From assembly GCA_002691725.1 (NCBI GenBank), contig NZIT01000117.1, positions 1 to 6,697 on the forward strand: a stretch of 6,697 nt of DNA, in the 5' to 3' direction. This DNA comes from SAR116 cluster bacterium. Lineage in GTDB: Bacteria; Pseudomonadota; Alphaproteobacteria; Puniceispirillales; UBA1172. Shown here one piece after another: positions 5,375 through 6,697 of this stretch. The position numbers and the translations under genes were made by a program. The notes under the pieces were generated by a model. The model was given only the letters and a program-made list of their open reading frames with translations, did not search any database and was not told the DNA's origin. Each line of letters starts with the position of its first letter. Position 1 is the stretch's first letter.

Positions 5375-5391
5375 GCTGCTTGTGTCAGCAT

Positions 5392-6405
5392 TTACAGATA
5401 TGCCGGTACGCCAAAGCCATTTCGCCCGGGGAATTCTGGCGCTAGCAATCGCGCATTTTCCATCTTTAGCCAGAGCCGAAGTTTTTTCCGCCACAAGTCT
5501 TTCTCATCATGATCATCAAACGCTGTGCGCGAATGTAGAACCATATAATTATTTGCAAATTGCATATCACCCGGCTCCATCATCATATCAATCCGCATAT
5601 CTGGCGACATCATAATCTCATCAAAGACATCTAAAGCTTCTTTCACCAGCGGCGATAGAGGGACGCCCATCTGCTCATATCCCAGCTCAATATATTGTCT
5701 GAGATAGCGGCAACTTAGCTTACCATGGTGAAAGCTAAAGATAGGCGAGGTTTTATCTTCGCCGAGATGGGCATAGCAAAATTGCTGATAATAAATGTCC
5801 AGTAAATCTGGCCGGCGTTCTAAAATGGCATTATAGATGGCGGCGGCACTGACCAGACTGCTCATCCCACCTGATTTCGCTTTACGCACAGATAGCAAGC
5901 CAACAACATCCGACGGATCAGTATGATAAGGCAGATACAAACTGGTTTCATAAACACGTGTGTCTTTTCTGGTAATATCACCAACATTCATGACATTGCC
6001 AAGCAAGTCACCTTTGGGGTTTTGGCAAACCGGTTGCCCCATATAAAGCCCAATAGCATAGAACAGCGTATTGATATCATCATCGCTGTAACGGGCGATA
6101 GGCAACCCCCTCAGCAACTTAAAGCCAAGGCCATTTTCCAGCTCATCGGTGAGGCTATCCAGCAACTCAGCCAACGCCCCCGTAACGATATCAGGTTTGG
6201 CGATATCAGACTGCTTGATCTGTGGGAAAGCCAGACCGCGGGATTTGAGTGAGGCCAGCATCGCATCACATGCGGCAATCTCCGCTGTGGTTAAATGATG
6301 ACACCAGATACTATCCTGGTTCTTGTCACGGCCGCTATTATCGGCAAAATTGGCCGCTTTCCAAACTGATTTACCGATGATTGGCTGTCTTTGAATATCT
6401 GTCAT
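5392..6405 (-). CDS. TauD/TfdA-family Fe(II)/2-oxoglutarate-dependent dioxygenase
   Basis: A 337-residue oxygenase of the clavaminate-synthase-like fold, which couples 2-oxoglutarate decarboxylation to hydroxylation of a substrate. The iron ligands are visible: H161-T-D163 in the block YHTDPSDVVGLL (160-171), and the distal H291 in the motif running from PGDMQFANN (278-286) to VLHSRTAFDD (289-298). R306 and R310 in the segment WRKKLRLWLK (305-314) sit where the 2-oxoglutarate-binding arginine is expected. The length and the C-terminal block resemble uncharacterised bacterial TauD-like proteins rather than taurine dioxygenase itself, so the substrate is unknown. No signal peptide is present, so it is probably cytoplasmic. 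The start at 6405 has only a weak GGAA seven bases upstream. The gene converges with the flavoenzyme, with 43 bases between the two stops, and appears to be transcribed alone within the window. Confidence 0.88.
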   Translation of the reverse strand: MTDIQRQPIIGKSVWKAANFADNSGRDKNQDSIWCHHLTTAEIAACDAMLASLKSRGLAFPQIKQSDIAKPDIVTGALAELLDSLTDELENGLGFKLLRGLPIARYSDDDINTLFYAIGLYMGQPVCQNPKGDLLGNVMNVGDITRKDTRVYETSLYLPYHTDPSDVVGLLSVRKAKSGGMSSLVSAAAIYNAILERRPDLLDIYYQQFCYAHLGEDKTSPIFSFHHGKLSCRYLRQYIELGYEQMGVPLSPLVKEALDVFDEIMMSPDMRIDMMMEPGDMQFANNYMVLHSRTAFDDHDEKDLWRKKLRLWLKMENARLLAPEFPGRNGFGVPAYL

Positions 6406-6463
6406 CTGGTTATTCCATCACGTCTCATATTTCCCTAAATGGCATTAATACTATAAGGCCGAA
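6406..6463. other. Short divergent intergenic segment before the dioxygenase gene
   Basis: This stretch must carry the dioxygenase promoter and, if the 47-codon ORF is real, that of the rightward reading too. I see no convincing promoter hexamers. The word AAATGGC occurs twice (6437 and 6462). AAGG at 6455-6458 is a possible ribosome binding site for the ATG at 6464. Confidence 0.4.
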
Positions 6464-6607
6464 ATGGCGTTCAATACAATTCGTTTAAGCCAGAAGAATA
6501 TCGTTCCGCTTAATTTGAAACTGCGCCCAAATGGAACCCCTGCCTCAGCCATTTTGCTAACATCTGCGGTCATATTTGCGGTTGGTCAGACATTAATATA
6601 TGCCTAA
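6464..6607 (+). CDS. Possible small ORF of 47 codons with one hydrophobic segment
   Basis: ATG at 6464 is preceded by AAGG five bases upstream and opens 47 codons to TAA. The product has a basic N-terminal half and a hydrophobic segment at about residues 27-46, compatible with a single membrane helix. I do not recognise it. The composition looks like the neighbouring genes rather than random sequence, but an ORF this short could be chance, or the front part of a gene broken by a frameshift into the overlapping frame at 6600. Confidence 0.35.
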   Translation: MAFNTIRLSQKNIVPLNLKLRPNGTPASAILLTSAVIFAVGQTLIYA

Positions 6608-6697
6608 ACCCAAACACGCTTATGATGATGGTGTTGGTGTGGCTTTTCTAAATCGCCTTGGTCTGATGGTTATGATCGCCACCCCCAATAAGATAAC
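6600..6697 (+). CDS. Possible 5' end of a further ORF, open to the right edge
   Basis: ATG at 6600 opens at least 32 codons without a stop to the end of the window, overlapping the 47-codon ORF by eight bases. The peptide begins Met-Pro-Lys-Pro-Lys and turns hydrophobic after about residue 20. The overlap would allow translational coupling. No strong ribosome binding site is seen. It cannot be identified, and could also be the continuation of the preceding ORF after a frameshift. Confidence 0.3.
   Translation, partial: MPKPKHAYDDGVGVAFLNRLGLMVMIATPNKI

Noticed and set aside
5361..5389. Intrinsic terminator between the convergent genes
   Set aside because: Only a weak five-pair stem and no T tract on either strand.
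5382..5615. Plus-strand 77-codon frame with a signal-peptide-like N-terminus
   Set aside because: It overlaps the conserved C-terminal catalytic part of the dioxygenase on the other strand and has no clear ribosome binding site.

Overview
The window looks like part of a marine bacterial genome, most plausibly an alphaproteobacterium of the SAR116 type. That placement is inferred from gene content and moderate base composition and was not tested. The core is a proteorhodopsin photosystem locus on the minus strand. In order of transcription it runs: proteorhodopsin (ATG at 3504), a prenyl diphosphate synthase homologue in the crtE position (2569 to 1556), the carotene desaturase crtI (1530 to 37), and the first codons of a further gene (ATG at 17) that runs off the left edge. 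The proteorhodopsin keeps every residue needed for a light-driven proton pump and has Leu at the spectral tuning site, which predicts green absorption. CrtI, and the synthase if it is active, would help make the C40 carotenoid that is cleaved to retinal. Phytoene synthase, lycopene cyclase and the cleavage dioxygenase are not in the window; some may lie beyond position 1.

The 134-base gap between proteorhodopsin and the prenyl synthase (2570-2703) is not ordinary spacer. It holds a strong 15-pair hairpin with an 8-base homopolymer in its loop, followed by four 11-bp-phased copies of an 8-base word. The two elements lie where output of the abundant rhodopsin could be separated from output of the low-demand carotenoid enzymes. 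The prenyl synthase has an intact first aspartate-rich motif, but its second reads N-D-L-L-N and the downstream Gly-Lys motif is lost. Its catalytic competence is therefore open to question.

Divergent from proteorhodopsin, across a very AT-rich 298-base intergenic region (3505-3802) rich in inverted and 10-bp-phased repeats, lies a plus-strand pair. It consists of a 68-residue two-helix membrane protein (3803-4009) and a flavin amine-oxidase-family enzyme (3999-5348), which starts at TTG inside the small gene. A TauD/TfdA-family Fe(II)/2-oxoglutarate dioxygenase (6405 to 5392, minus) converges on the flavoenzyme.

The last 292 bases (6406-6697) hold no large gene. They contain a short plus-strand ORF with a good ribosome binding site (6464-6607), followed by an overlapping ORF that is open to the right edge. 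I recognise neither. I saw no tRNA, rRNA, CRISPR array, insertion sequence or phage gene.
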